From Craspedostauros australis (Eukaryota > Bacillariophyta > Bacillariophyceae > Mastogloiales > Achnanthaceae), in the NCBI GenBank assembly GCA_026770025.1, contig JAMXDE010000012.1, forward strand, positions 992,001-1,056,000: a stretch of DNA of 64,000 bases, written 5' to 3'. Positions 11,201-20,475 of this stretch are shown here, in pieces. Position numbers and translations under genes: made by a program. Numbering within the stretch: the stretch's first letter is position 1; the number at the start of each line of letters is the position of its first letter. Below the pieces are notes generated by a model that was not told the origin of the DNA, made no database searches, and saw only the letters and a program-made list of their open reading frames with translations.

Positions 11201-13274
11201 GTCTGAAACCTCGCGCATCAGTGACAGGATCAACGAAGCGCTTACCAGGGTGAGACGCATTAGCACTGCCAAGGACCTCCTCAGCGACCGAGTCAGCATC
11301 AACGCCATTCTTCATTCATCGAGCGATGGCAGGAACTCGCAAGATCTGAAGTACATCATCGAGAAGCTCGTGGAGAGGCTGGATGAGAAGGTGTGGAAAG
11401 CAGAGGAGTTTGTGCCAGAGGACTTCGTGCATACCTTCCTTGCCGAGTCGTCGCTTTTGGCCGCTGATATGAGTCTGGACGCCCAGCGGCCGTTATCCAT
11501 CGGTTCGTTCCACCAGTTCTCTTCCATCGCGCAACGTGCGTGCCGGTCGCTGGCGGAGAAATACTCGCATGTCCAAGTCGATGCCTACTGTGAAAGGTTG
11601 GCCAGGAACTGGCTGTTTGCGGGCAAAGCCGCCGCAGCTGTTGCTGCTGGAAATGATGGGAGCATCCACAGCAAGGGAGTTGCTGAGGCGGTGCAAGACA
11701 TGAACCTAAGCGCGGCATTGCACGAACCGGAGCTGGAGCAAATCGACGAAGATGACACGATCAATTTCGTCATGGACTTGTCGTCGTTGCAAAGGAGCGA
11801 GGCCGAAGCACCTCGGCAATCGAAGCCCCTTTCGCCACCGGAGCACAACAACGGCACGAGCAAGCTCACCTCGCAGGAGGAACCAACCAGCATCAAGCGC
11901 AAGGGATGTGCACGGCAAGAATCTGAATACGCATGCCGCTTGGACGCTTTGCGCATAGCGTTCGTTCTGTCATTCACTCCGGCAATCGAGAGGCTTGATC
12001 TTGGTCGGTCATGTCTGGATCTGCATGATGACACCCAAGAGCCCCTCGGAGCCATCGATACCAATGCAAACGACGCTGCAACTGAAAGGGAACAAAAGCA
12101 GCAGAAGCCCAGATTGAAGCTTCTGTCCAGGATAGGATCGAAGGGGAGTGCTCAAAGGAAGGACCCAGCACTGCATTACAGCAGATTTCTGCTTGACATC
12201 GTCTTCGCATCGTCGAATAACGAATCGGTGCAGCGCGATCGCAATGCTTCGTTTGAGACGGCCTCAACCACATCGGCCAGGATGAGATCCCACAAGAACC
12301 AGGCCATCACGTTCACTATGCGGCACCGTGCCCTTCGAACTGCATGCATCCTTTGCCCTCGCGAGGCGTTGGAGGAGGTCGCCAGAGAAGAAGGTTACAC
12401 CAGAGATGGGCGTGGAGAGTATCAGCCGTTGAAGCTGTGCACGTACAGCGCATTCATTGCCAAAGAAATCGAAGAAATGGGGCTGCCGCTTCCGCACTCC
12501 AACCTGGCCCAGCTCGGCGTCATGCACTTTCCGTCCTACGCGAGGACGCTGTGGCGTCATCACCGCAGCGACGACGCGTGCAAGACGAAGGGGCGCCTCC
12601 TGCTGCTCATCCTCGAGATGTACCTGAAGGAGCCGATCTCTGACCCAGAATTCTTTCAAAACATCGTCACCACAATCATCCGATTGAGGTTGCCAAGGAC
12701 CATGCTCCTCGCGTGTCAGTGCATCGCACGTTGCAAGACGTTGGTGACCAGCAAAGAGCCGATGATTGATACCAACACCGTGGATATTGTGAAGGAGCTT
12801 GCGACGCAATTCCAGCAACGCGTGCTCAAAGACCTTGAGTTGCTTCCACCTTCAACGATCGCCGACAAGGATGATCACCGCGACGCGGTGTCGACCCTGA
12901 AATCCTTCTGCTCCGCGATTGAACAGCTCAGCCGAATCAATCGAGGGGATGAGTTGCTGCAGCACGTCACGGATGGATTCCTCCAGAAGCTCCAGCTGTC
13001 TGTTGACGAGAGGTGGAAGGCGGAATATGCGAAGAGAGTGGAAGGGTTGGTGGGACACATGGACAAAACGATGAAGGTCCAATTCCAGGATAAGATCCGC
13101 GAGGGGCCCACGAAGATGTATTTCCAAAGTTCTTTCGCAACCAAACGATCGTGGGAGTGCATGACAGCATCGGGATCAGCAGGAGGAGAAGGAGGTGCAG
13201 GTGCGAGTGTGAGTGAAACAGACAGCAGTCTCATCTCCATCCTCCGCAAGAAGGAACGATTGCAAGTTCGCTGA
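5286..13274 (+). CDS. KNTC1: Kinetochore-associated protein 1 / Rough deal (KNTC1/Rod)-like giant protein
   Basis: Rod is the scaffold of the RZZ complex, which brings spindle-checkpoint proteins and dynein to kinetochores. This is a single uninterrupted 2662-codon frame; human KNTC1 is 2209 aa. The first 400 residues look like a beta-propeller (blocks such as DGSIVAVATEAGTVSLLRG). The rest reads as an alpha-solenoid with acidic or low-complexity loops. The best match is near the C-terminus: FTMRHRALRTACIL (about 2340) and the LWRHH...LLLLILEMYL...LPRTMLL block (about 2420-2480) follow the human order of FAHRTRALQCLFYL and LWKNH...LVTELCLEY...IPYLRKVL. The ATG at 5286 is the first long-frame start after a 1.25-kb spacer. 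Related Sec39/NBAS-type tethering proteins share this architecture and are the main alternative. Confidence 0.72.
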   Translation: MSSLIPLKLPDAEEPSAWDSTIDDLDGFQASSNSLSITPHAVAYKSLVCGINQHQVGSASSSSSSSAEATAEGRPDEEWIQWSTSFSPHRVASVVSNTDGSIVAVATEAGTVSLLRGCDGAVLATRRVVNEALHLPPVISLVTSQQRHSDTASQTSSTTTSAPSTAASLDTLVVQPPVDRDGPILLVSNIDGSRLNCNNKAIISEATRSMGFHIINVPAEAPFSAGDIRQLRGCYLRDKSHVIRFAIIDVKGQLMFLDYDLNQKQIAFVQHQMPFSDGQEWTVDFGVDATVQYWKPRQQSYLVVSAFKQSASTKVCWIDVESVSVAFEYVVKDAETTQQTVALIETVNAHDDDEAKALLIATKPSRNSDRIKLQIVQLHIEETMGLAMLGKPHTIFTMDLKQSSPQISVARVGGNAAPYSFRAITATADGAKEMCHLFHPKHTASVGYLRLLIELKHFDKAQQYMASLDSAVLIKDSFANFHPSEISLAQLKHILTCGNISNGAAIQQSRNCVQQLVVGALSSPNQGFTHLIAAGDVLLAWPDPSLRNPPLLKEVEMALKGFLAALAPVQASFNAKVAPPSLTQLQHRVQSKVKAIEFLSVAVSDPTSSSNDIRFDKDFADIQSPQLLFGKFLRLGFFDAAEMLWKSDLNGCLSSEVQVDAIQQIPPSIDPRHYAMLLFDMVLPSLAINHGLLPTIVNWTCATADRFDEDHDENGENTLAESIYILQRLDEAIKNLRLRIHSSYASYTPFTGKSHSPQHNASSSLSLDNRNLSMDSIGSAEAESTRSTDKRKGDEEMDSTLPVPSILQMNRLNGGAKKARSASVPRLRWDDILAFENTLEVKLQQAFCLKKARNMGLAKDRCTLKTFIERGGIKAVTKQLLRHYSRSASTHAARKSAVDVQITSFCTFAGIDLDTSLLEYAHSLCGGKKATVQAIEEAASIALCSVSIKTKCEITLVSLRAALFCHHSPGWLGDLSKQAIEWSSADTKLKSELEEASRLLLIDGILGRYCGGGSREVFHVDNPRHAYRLLQFICGHIQEESMLTDALDLCQAFHHLTEETACTLILQATIEAGDLSKCCAMLRDLKARDAGLALKTFPRVLDYCMNGVAEFSSSITVDRERFRSFASTVHQILPIGIELHNSTSIDILNASTWDDGQFEILLGVFDAIVTLQRDHDVQVSYHDLNDTKALLQSAVDVIAKILDAIADTSPDLIGNTVTRCKRILSLYSRLCDVSEETLWYISAGIFAYNQAQRRSNPSGGVDALRSLSLLLVADNEIVSRSCLAITLSIYEKAMSVSTQSTSSIERVMRDAILATSLVQTTILPKCSKRLLASSTDFAELADVVSDIFVRCDDGVGERLDRYKKQLNLQDPAPSSLSDGNKTLAHNNVDVLQLRLLNLHQTWYVGDGLLLPPMDALVLSREYSQYAVIKTTSAPVRTEQLFRLHQLLEEKGSLFLALRVLVHNVTTTGGSPNSFSPIHSIADVSQDLHVALAERCIGGTNNGIISGSVDSELALTFLLNLPTKVALRLYGSSLPTAISTRNFQRVITIASIGKVAGSPWEMFSTRKENLLGWKKQQRFVDQCHSIYTSAYWWQVMQSIGLVFDPLKFDILRSSSSRSSSSKPNSKASKDNAAQRPSAQYATTLVLPFMRSIANQDCDTHSMLRMAYSFLESFNAPVTVAIEKYVDFILTCSHVTEESSKSGGYVERRRASLGLVPNLLKFLKSGQDRTLLLRNCIVKIETATDHGTDYEHMAHVLDLYHSQLSSYIHSEGKQTKLDKRYLWAELDTIDRRRDALAILLSFFQDSRRKHRPLFSSFFLPLRASLIDAQKEPRVVACDVLGEDPKAQAATSLDPLKSLQPLLESDMNMSVSSALAPISLAFGIPKGYLQARALMARFDMSNHRGMPKPSFESDVQLVLNKLQSSSDKAKLAEWCSLQYSLDSTDKMACLDMALSCAIQASKEAEAAMSDKRAMGSETSRISDRINEALTRVRRISTAKDLLSDRVSINAILHSSSDGRNSQDLKYIIEKLVERLDEKVWKAEEFVPEDFVHTFLAESSLLAADMSLDAQRPLSIGSFHQFSSIAQRACRSLAEKYSHVQVDAYCERLARNWLFAGKAAAAVAAGNDGSIHSKGVAEAVQDMNLSAALHEPELEQIDEDDTINFVMDLSSLQRSEAEAPRQSKPLSPPEHNNGTSKLTSQEEPTSIKRKGCARQESEYACRLDALRIAFVLSFTPAIERLDLGRSCLDLHDDTQEPLGAIDTNANDAATEREQKQQKPRLKLLSRIGSKGSAQRKDPALHYSRFLLDIVFASSNNESVQRDRNASFETASTTSARMRSHKNQAITFTMRHRALRTACILCPREALEEVAREEGYTRDGRGEYQPLKLCTYSAFIAKEIEEMGLPLPHSNLAQLGVMHFPSYARTLWRHHRSDDACKTKGRLLLLILEMYLKEPISDPEFFQNIVTTIIRLRLPRTMLLACQCIARCKTLVTSKEPMIDTNTVDIVKELATQFQQRVLKDLELLPPSTIADKDDHRDAVSTLKSFCSAIEQLSRINRGDELLQHVTDGFLQKLQLSVDERWKAEYAKRVEGLVGHMDKTMKVQFQDKIREGPTKMYFQSSFATKRSWECMTASGSAGGEGGAGASVSETDSSLISILRKKERLQVR

Positions 13275-13537
13275 ACATCCGCGCTTGCATCAATCTATTG
13301 GCGCCATCGTCGGCGAGCGGACCAGCTTTTTCTTCGAGCTGAACTAAACCAAGCATATCTTCATAATCCTTGTAGTCTCCGTAATTGTGATCAAGCATTC
13401 TATGATATTATAATTATAATATCTTACAAGAGTATTTCGCGTTGCACTGTGCTCTGTCGGTGTTGCTTGGACTCCGTGTTGCACTATAAGTGTGCAAGGT
13501 ATCTTACGAACACTTTGTAAGTTTGTCTATTTGTGTC

Positions 13538-16500
13538 TTAGATCAGCATGGAGGCACATTTGAGCTCCAGGAGATTGTCGAGGATGAGCTGGACTGTCGA
13601 TCCAATGGCGCTAGCGAGATCCTCTTGGTCGGCGATCGCCAGGTCAGCGTAAGACAAGACAAGGTCGCCATCAATGACATTCTTCTTCCTCGTGTTGTTT
13701 CGGCATCCTCCTCGGCGGAATGACCGTCGGTACAGCCTCCACGCCTGCTGGCTCAACGCGCATCCCCCCTCCATGGCATTCACCATCACGGTTTGGAGAG
13801 CGGTGAGACGCCAGTACACTGGCTCGCTCAGGGGAATCACTGTGGAGAGACCTCCGTCGATGGTCCCGAAGTGGATGGCCAACCTCTGGTCGTCGTCTGA
13901 TCTTCCAAAGAAGGTGTCTTGTTGCTTGAGTGCGGCCAGGGCGCTGGAGGGTGTGGCGCTGTTGATGAGGAGGCTGGACTGGCAGGAATGATTGTCAAGG
14001 GACGATGTTTGTGTGCCAAGATGAAAGTCTGCTCTGCAAACCAGCTTGTTGCCGCCTCTCGCACCAGCGTCTCCCGGAGCGTACTGGAAGAATTGCAAAT
14101 TCTGCCGATCATCGTGACATACCAGCACCAACGATCCGCCGCGGCTCATCAGCCCGGCAGCGTGGACTGGGATGGGGTCGTAGTCCTTTGCCAACAGCGT
14201 CAAAGACTTGTCTGATTCTCTCCATACCAAGAAATGCAACGAGTCGTACGCATCGCTCAGGATGAGGAAGTTCTTCATCAGCTTGATGTCCAGGACTTGC
14301 ATCGTCGCACGGAAGAAGCCGACCTGGAGCAATTTTTCATTCCCCCACTGCTCAACGTTCACGTCAGCACCAGCGCCGATCACGAGTCGGTGCTTGCCCT
14401 CCGTGGACAGGCAGCTCAGCGTTGTCACGGGTCCGTGAAAGATATCTTTTTCGTACGTGAGAGAGAGCTCCACCCGCTGCGATGCTCCCAGCGCCGATTT
14501 CTTGTCCAAAGCGCTGAGGCTGAAGAGGAGAACGCGGCCCTTCGAGATTACGTCTTCGCCATTCTTATCCACAGTACCCGTGCCCACAGTGATGAATGTC
14601 TTTTCTGTGAGATCTTCATCAGCAGGTGTTTCGGCCTCCGTACTCCCAGGTTTTGTATTGAACTGTCACGAACAATGATGGAGAGTTGAAAGGTATCGGC
14701 AACACCAATACCATCACAAGCAAAAGCAAGAGCAAAGGGCAAGGGCCAAGGTTAGAGTCATTCTGAGGCTGACCACTCTCAACACGACTGGGCTCAAGTT
14801 CTTGTCGATTCACACGTGCCGATACGACCCTGAGTATTTCTCGTTCGAACATACTGTAATGAATCCAACTGGCAAAAACACCCCGCTCGTGCATCAGTAC
14901 ATACGAGGTTGACTGACAGTAATTGACTCACCTCGCTGAGTGACATGACCTTCATGGTAAGGCCATGTTCGTATTCCCCAAGTTCATATGAGTCCACCAC
15001 ATTCCACTTGTTGGCTGCATCGACGATCCAAAGCGAGTATGCCGATGTTGCGATGGGAGGTGCGCCCCCGAGCTCGGTCTCGATTGCGAAGCAGTCCTCG
15101 CGCTCGATTTCCTCTACCCATTCCTGTTCGATATCAAAGCCACCCATATCTGCCTCCACTTGCCGTTTGACCTTTTCGCTTTCCTTTTCTGCAAGGATCT
15201 GTTCCCGTTCTTCGTCGGTAAGGCCATCATCGTTCAGCTCGGTCTGATCACCATCGATATCCCTTGACACCAGCACTGCGTACAACGGATGATCTTCGGT
15301 CGAAACGTCTCGATCTTTGACGAATTCGATATGTCGGACAGTGACTCCAAATGGTATCTTCTCAACGTAGTATCCTCCTCCCATCAGAACGCCATGGGAA
15401 TCGGGCACCGTGATTCCACTGAAGGATGTGAGACGTTGGCTTCCCACTCTACCCACTCTCTCGTGCAGCGTCATGAAACCGTACGACTCGGCACCATCCC
15501 TTCTGGGCAAGCTAATGCGTGAGCAGAAGGCCGTGACTGATTGTTGCCGACCGCCGGCCGGTGCCGCGTGCTGCGATCGATGCACAAGGTGCTTCATCTG
15601 ACCCCGCTCTGCGAGGAACCAAATCGGGCGCGTGACGGCTGCGAATAATCCATCCTGGCCAGATAGGTTGGTGAAGGGGTGCAGTCTGTTCCTGCGGAAC
15701 GTTTCATTGGGCAGAAAGTCATCATTGACGATCTTCTTTCGGCGGAGCTTGGCGCGATGGCGCGTTTGCTCCTGGCTCGATCTTGAGATCATCCCCAGCG
15801 TCACCCGGTCGAGGCCGACGATGGAACCATTGGTGAAGTTGCTGGTGTACAGGAAGACGTCGCCAGCATTGGTTTCCATCGCGAGGCAGAACGGTGCAAC
15901 ATCCAGTGACTGGTACATCGCGAACGAATTGGATGGACCAGAGAAGAAGAACTTGATCTCCTTGGCCACCACCTGATTCATTCGTGGTTTGCGAGGCGAT
16001 AGTTGCTCATCGTCCATGATTTTTTGCAAGATGGCCCCACCGTGACCGCATCCTGCGCACGACCACAGCGGAGAGGCATTCTCATCTCGGAGCAAACTGA
16101 TGGCGTCATACACCTCCAGCAAGCCTGACTGTCTGCATACAGCGAGATACATCGATTCTCGCCCGAGATCGACGATGATATCGTCTGCAGCCGTGGCTGC
16201 TCTGGCCTGCTTGCCATCCGCCTTGTCAGCCTCGCCGTTGCTGCCCTTGTACAGATCGGCCATCTCGTCATCGCTCAACCCACCGGCATCATCATTGTCA
16301 TCGCCACGGTCATTGTCGTCGTTATCGTTATTGTCGTTGTTGCCGTTGTTGCCTGAGCCGTTTGTCGGTGTGTCTGTGACATTCCCGCTGTCCGATGTTC
16401 TATTCTGCTTGGCAAAGAAGGCAGTTGGCGCATGAAACAGGTCCGTGGCAACAACCGTGTTGTTGCGGTAGAACTTGGATTCATCCTCATCGTCGTCATC

Positions 16501-19086
16501 AGTGACAACGTCATCATTTGCATCGCCGACATCCATATCTGTATGCTCCATCTTGGGTTCTGGGGGTGGCACCGGAAGTCGCGATAGTGAAGTGCTTCCC
16601 TGCGCATCGAAGCACATGAGACATGCGTTTCCGCTGACGAGGGTGAAGGCGAAGAACGTTTTCTGGCTGGTGTCCGATACCAGACGAGATATGGACGAGA
16701 TCGACTCGGTGTCAGGGATTGGGATTTGGATGAGGTCAGAGACGGTGATTCGGTCTCCATCGACCTTCTTCAGCAGCACGACCATGTACACTGTTCGGCC
16801 TTCAATCGCTGACGTCACGATCAATGCGGATACGTTGGCACTGATTTCAAATGCCTGCAATATGGTGCAATCGTTGAAGACGGCCAATGCCCGAGCGTCA
16901 CCTTCCACGAACCAGTCCTGCATAGGGATCTCCTCGAACAGACTCTGATTGCCCGAGTTGAGGGCCTGCAGGTTGGTCGCGCTGGCGATGCTCAGGATTT
17001 TGTTCTTCTGGCTGGTCAGGTCGGAGCACATCAAGACGGCGTTCATGTTCGGCAAGCTGAAGAGTCCGTGGTAGTTGATGCAGTCCTCCTCTGACAGGAT
17101 CAGCCGATCGTCGCGTCCGGGAGCAGTGATCAAAGCGAGGGCACCGCTCGTGCTGAATCCGCACGGCATGACGTAGGCTGACGACCCCAGCGGTGGCAAC
17201 GAACCGTCGTTCTTGGGAGGGAAACGGGTCTTCGCGATGGGACCCATGCATGTTGGACCGATTGGACCAAGGGAAGTCAACGAATCCAAAGGAATCATTG
17301 CTTGGACGACCAGCAGCTCTGATGATCGCATTCTTTTCCATGCCATCTCGTAGGCCTCCTGCGCCTCATCGTCACTCGTCGGCACAATATTGTGCTCCTT
17401 TCCTTCCAATGAAGTGTTAGCGGGACCATCGCTGTCGTTTCTGCCAGAGTAGAGAGCAGCCTCTTCCATGGCCAGAATCGCATCCGCATCCATCTCCTCC
17501 ATTCCCTTGCCGCTGTCCTTGCCCATCTCCAACACAGCGGGGCTGCTCTTCGATTCGATCTTCACGTGCGCCTTGATTGTGTCTGTTGAGCATTGCTCGA
17601 TGGCAAATCGAAGCAGCGAGCTGTCTCCCATGCGACTTCCAACGAAGACAATGCCCGTCGCAAAGTACCGCGATGAATTTCTTGCAAACTGCGATCGCAA
17701 GAGGGGGCTCGCGGATGCTGTCCGCGCGTTATCGGAGGACCAGCATAGGACGTTGGCGACCTGACCGATTCCACCGATCCTTTGGTACAGCGGCAGCATC
17801 GACCAAAGCCCACCCGAGCACTGCAGGAGGTACATGTGTCCGGAACGCAGCGAAACGAAGAAGGCGCGGGGCGTCACGGCGCAGAGCTTCGCACCATCCA
17901 GTTGGATGGAGAGCTTGGGAAATGGCCATGGATTTCCCCTGACGCGCTCGAGCAGCTTCGTGGGAAGCGTGGCCTTTGTCCAGCCGTTGGTGGCAAGGCA
18001 TTGTGTGATCTGCCCTGCGTTGTCGATGGCCACAATCGAGTTGGCGCAGACGACGATGCAACCGGTGCTTCCCACAGACTTAATGAGCAATGCATCGGCT
18101 GGGACTTCGACAGACCAAAGGACGGCAGCTCTGCGGTGCGTCACGGTGACGCTACAGGCCGTGACGTACAGCCCGTGCCGTGTTCCACCCACATCGTTTG
18201 GCCTGCCGAGCCTTCCCGAACATATCCAGCCGCCGGTGGATGGATTGGAATGCAGGAGGACCAAAGTCGGTTCCGAATATCCTTGGAGGTAAGACGAGCC
18301 GATCACGTCACCGAAACCTGTGGAGATGCCCTGCGTGAACCCCTTGGAGAACGCCGAACCACCTGGGTGCGATGAAGAAGACGACGAGGTGGACGACGAA
18401 GCCTGTCCCTGCGAAAGAGATTGCTCGATACGCAGGATCTTGGATAGATTCTGCAGTGAGAGCGTGTAGGGATCATCAACGATCCAGCCTGAACCCTTGA
18501 TGTAGCATATCGTGAGACAGACGACCGCGACGCCGCCACCCAGCACGACCGCGACGCTGGCATCATTCTTCTTTTGCCGCATGCTGGCCATCATGTCCTG
18601 CTCCAGAGGAGATGTCGCGCCCACGCAGGCCTCGGTCACGGCAGATGTGAGGTCGAGGAGGGAGGTGGCAGACAGCACGTGGGAGGTCGCCGTGATGTCC
18701 TCCCCAACCTTGGGGACGATGGAGACGATTGACAGCCGCGGGTGGCCGGAGAAGCCAACCAGCAACGAATCCGAAACGTAATTTTGGCGCCGAACGTCGT
18801 TGCTGCCTTCGACGGTGGGGTTATCCACCTGCAAGGCGCCCAGGAAGCAGACGTTGCCAGCGAGGTTGGGAAAGGAGAGCTTCTCCATCAAGGTCCCGGA
18901 CTCTTCGTGGATCTTGTAGACCGTCAGAGTCGACCCCTGCGCTGTCACGAGGTTGGGCAAGGATCCATCTCCCGTGATGTTGGCCCAAGTCGAGAAGTCC
19001 GCACCTGTCCGTCCTGTCCATGCCGGAAGGCAGCAAGGATGAACGGGGCGTGAGTTCGGCGCTCGCTTCGGCATCGTATCAACCAC
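13538..19086 (-). CDS. CPSF1: Cleavage and polyadenylation specificity factor subunit 1 (CPSF160)
   Basis: Largest subunit of the nuclear CPSF complex, organising AAUAAA recognition for mRNA 3' processing. Exons 19086-14932 and 14662-13538 are joined by a 269-bp phase-0 intron (donor GTGAGT, acceptor GACAG). The join restores the family segment MSLSE-FNTKPG...TFITVGTGTV...KGRVLLF. Total is about 1759 aa, against about 1440 in animals. The N-terminus (QGSTLTVYKI...NLAGNVCFLGAL) and the C-terminal CPSF_A region (YEKDIFHGPVTTLSC, KNFILSDAYDSLHFL, CRADFHLGTQTSS) are diagnostic. Much of the extra length lies in acidic Asn/Asp-rich insertions near residues 845-940. The CDS overlaps no neighbour; its 3' end faces the KNTC1-like gene across about 260 bp. 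Confidence 0.93.
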
Positions 19087-19334
19087 ACTCTCCAGGAGCT
19101 TGCAGTTGTTCTTGTTGCCTGGTTATGTCGAAGCAGGCTCTGCCGAAGAGTGGACGGAAGTGGGGGGAAGATGAGAGCGGTTGGTGCAGCCAGGGTTCAG
19201 CCAGCGTGGTCGATCTTTTTCGTTTTGTGTGGTTGTGGATCTTCGCACAGGTTTCGCGAGCGTTGTGATGGTTGCTGTTGACACTTCCTTTCCATTGTGA
19301 GTAAATTATAAATGCGTCATTCCTTGCAGAATTT

Positions 19335-19407
19335 TCCGATATGATGTAGGTGGTTAGCATACTTGCCTTTCACGCAGGATACCCGGGTTCGAGTCCCGGT
19401 ATCGGAA
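19335..19407 (+). tRNA. trnE-UUC: tRNA-Glu (anticodon UUC)
   Basis: 73-nt cloverleaf. The acceptor stem TCCGATA pairs with TATCGGA (19400-19406), followed by discriminator A. The D arm contains GTAGGTGGTTAGCAT. The anticodon arm is CTTGC-CTTTCAC-GCAGG with TTC at positions 34-36 (C-C pair at one stem step by eye). The T arm is CCCGG-GTTCGAGT-CCCGG with a standard B box. No intron and no encoded CCA. It matches the conserved eukaryotic tRNA-Glu pattern. Confidence 0.95.
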
Positions 19408-19411
19408 TAAC

Positions 19412-19416
19412 TTTTT
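19412..19416 (+). terminator. RNA polymerase III terminator of tRNA-Glu
   Basis: A run of five T residues, five bases after the mature tRNA 3' end, as expected for Pol III termination. Confidence 0.7.
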
Positions 19417-20475
19417 GGTTGGTCCAGAAATTCAAGTTTGTTTTGGTGGGCTGGCTTCATGTCTGTCTCTGCGTCCAGAGAGGCTGCTGCGCTCTGGAGA
19501 GCTGTCCCCACCAAGGTCTCCCTCCTCCATTTCCTTTCAATCTCATGGCTCATTCTTGAAATCTACACACTCTGATGTTTTGTGTGCTGGTTCTTTTGCA
19601 GTGTCATGTTCGGAGTTCGTGACGAACGCAGGAGATGATTGAATTGCTTCCGCGCTCGGATCTTTCAATCAGATTGCTTCAGTCAACAACATCATCAATT
19701 GATCTCTACAGAGACATGAAGCAGATTGACAGCATTTGCCTTGCAATGAATGTTGGCACAAGATCTCTCCCCTATCACGATGATAGCATACATGTGGCGA
19801 TTCATCTGGGTTCAGTATCGACGGAACGTTGCGAATCCGCAATGTAGCTCCCACAATAGCGTGGAGCTCCGGAATCTGCCTTCAGATTGTTACCATCGTG
19901 CTGGCTCTGATGTGCCAAACTCATTCTGTTTCTCTGGATAATGAGAGACAGACAGACAGAGACGCCAGAGATTCAGCTATCATCCGCACCGCGGAATACT
20001 ATGGTATTTCTCAATGCGTATCGCTACTCTACAAACGCAACTCGACAGCCATTTTGTCTGGGTTACGTGGATCCAAACTCCGCAAGCGAAAGATTCGACA
20101 TTGGCAGAAAGGCACTATTTATGTACCATCTCCAATCGCTCGCTTCGTTTGGTCGAGGTGGTGGTCGTGATAATTCTTCGCTCGTGTCGTTTCGGATCGT
20201 GGGTTGGAGACATGAAGACGGTCACATGATGATGGTGGCACAATAAAAGGCACCAGCCAGGATCGCACGAGCATCAGCAGGCACTTCATTGGTTGCATTC
20301 CACAACTCCGTAGACAACGAGCTATTTGTAGTGCAAACATCCAACGAGTGAGAGGACGAATAGAGCACAAGAAGGCAACATCTGTGACGTTAACGCAGAC
20401 GGTATCCATCTCGGTGAACTCCAAGAGTCGCATGCCATCCAATCCAAGCCGATCCAACGTTCCATCAACGCAACG
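19417..20475. other. Intergenic region upstream of PP5
   Basis: About 1.06 kb between the tRNA and the PP5 start codon. Short frames are present but none shows recognisable protein content. It presumably contains the PP5 promoter; no motif was identified with confidence. Confidence 0.4.
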
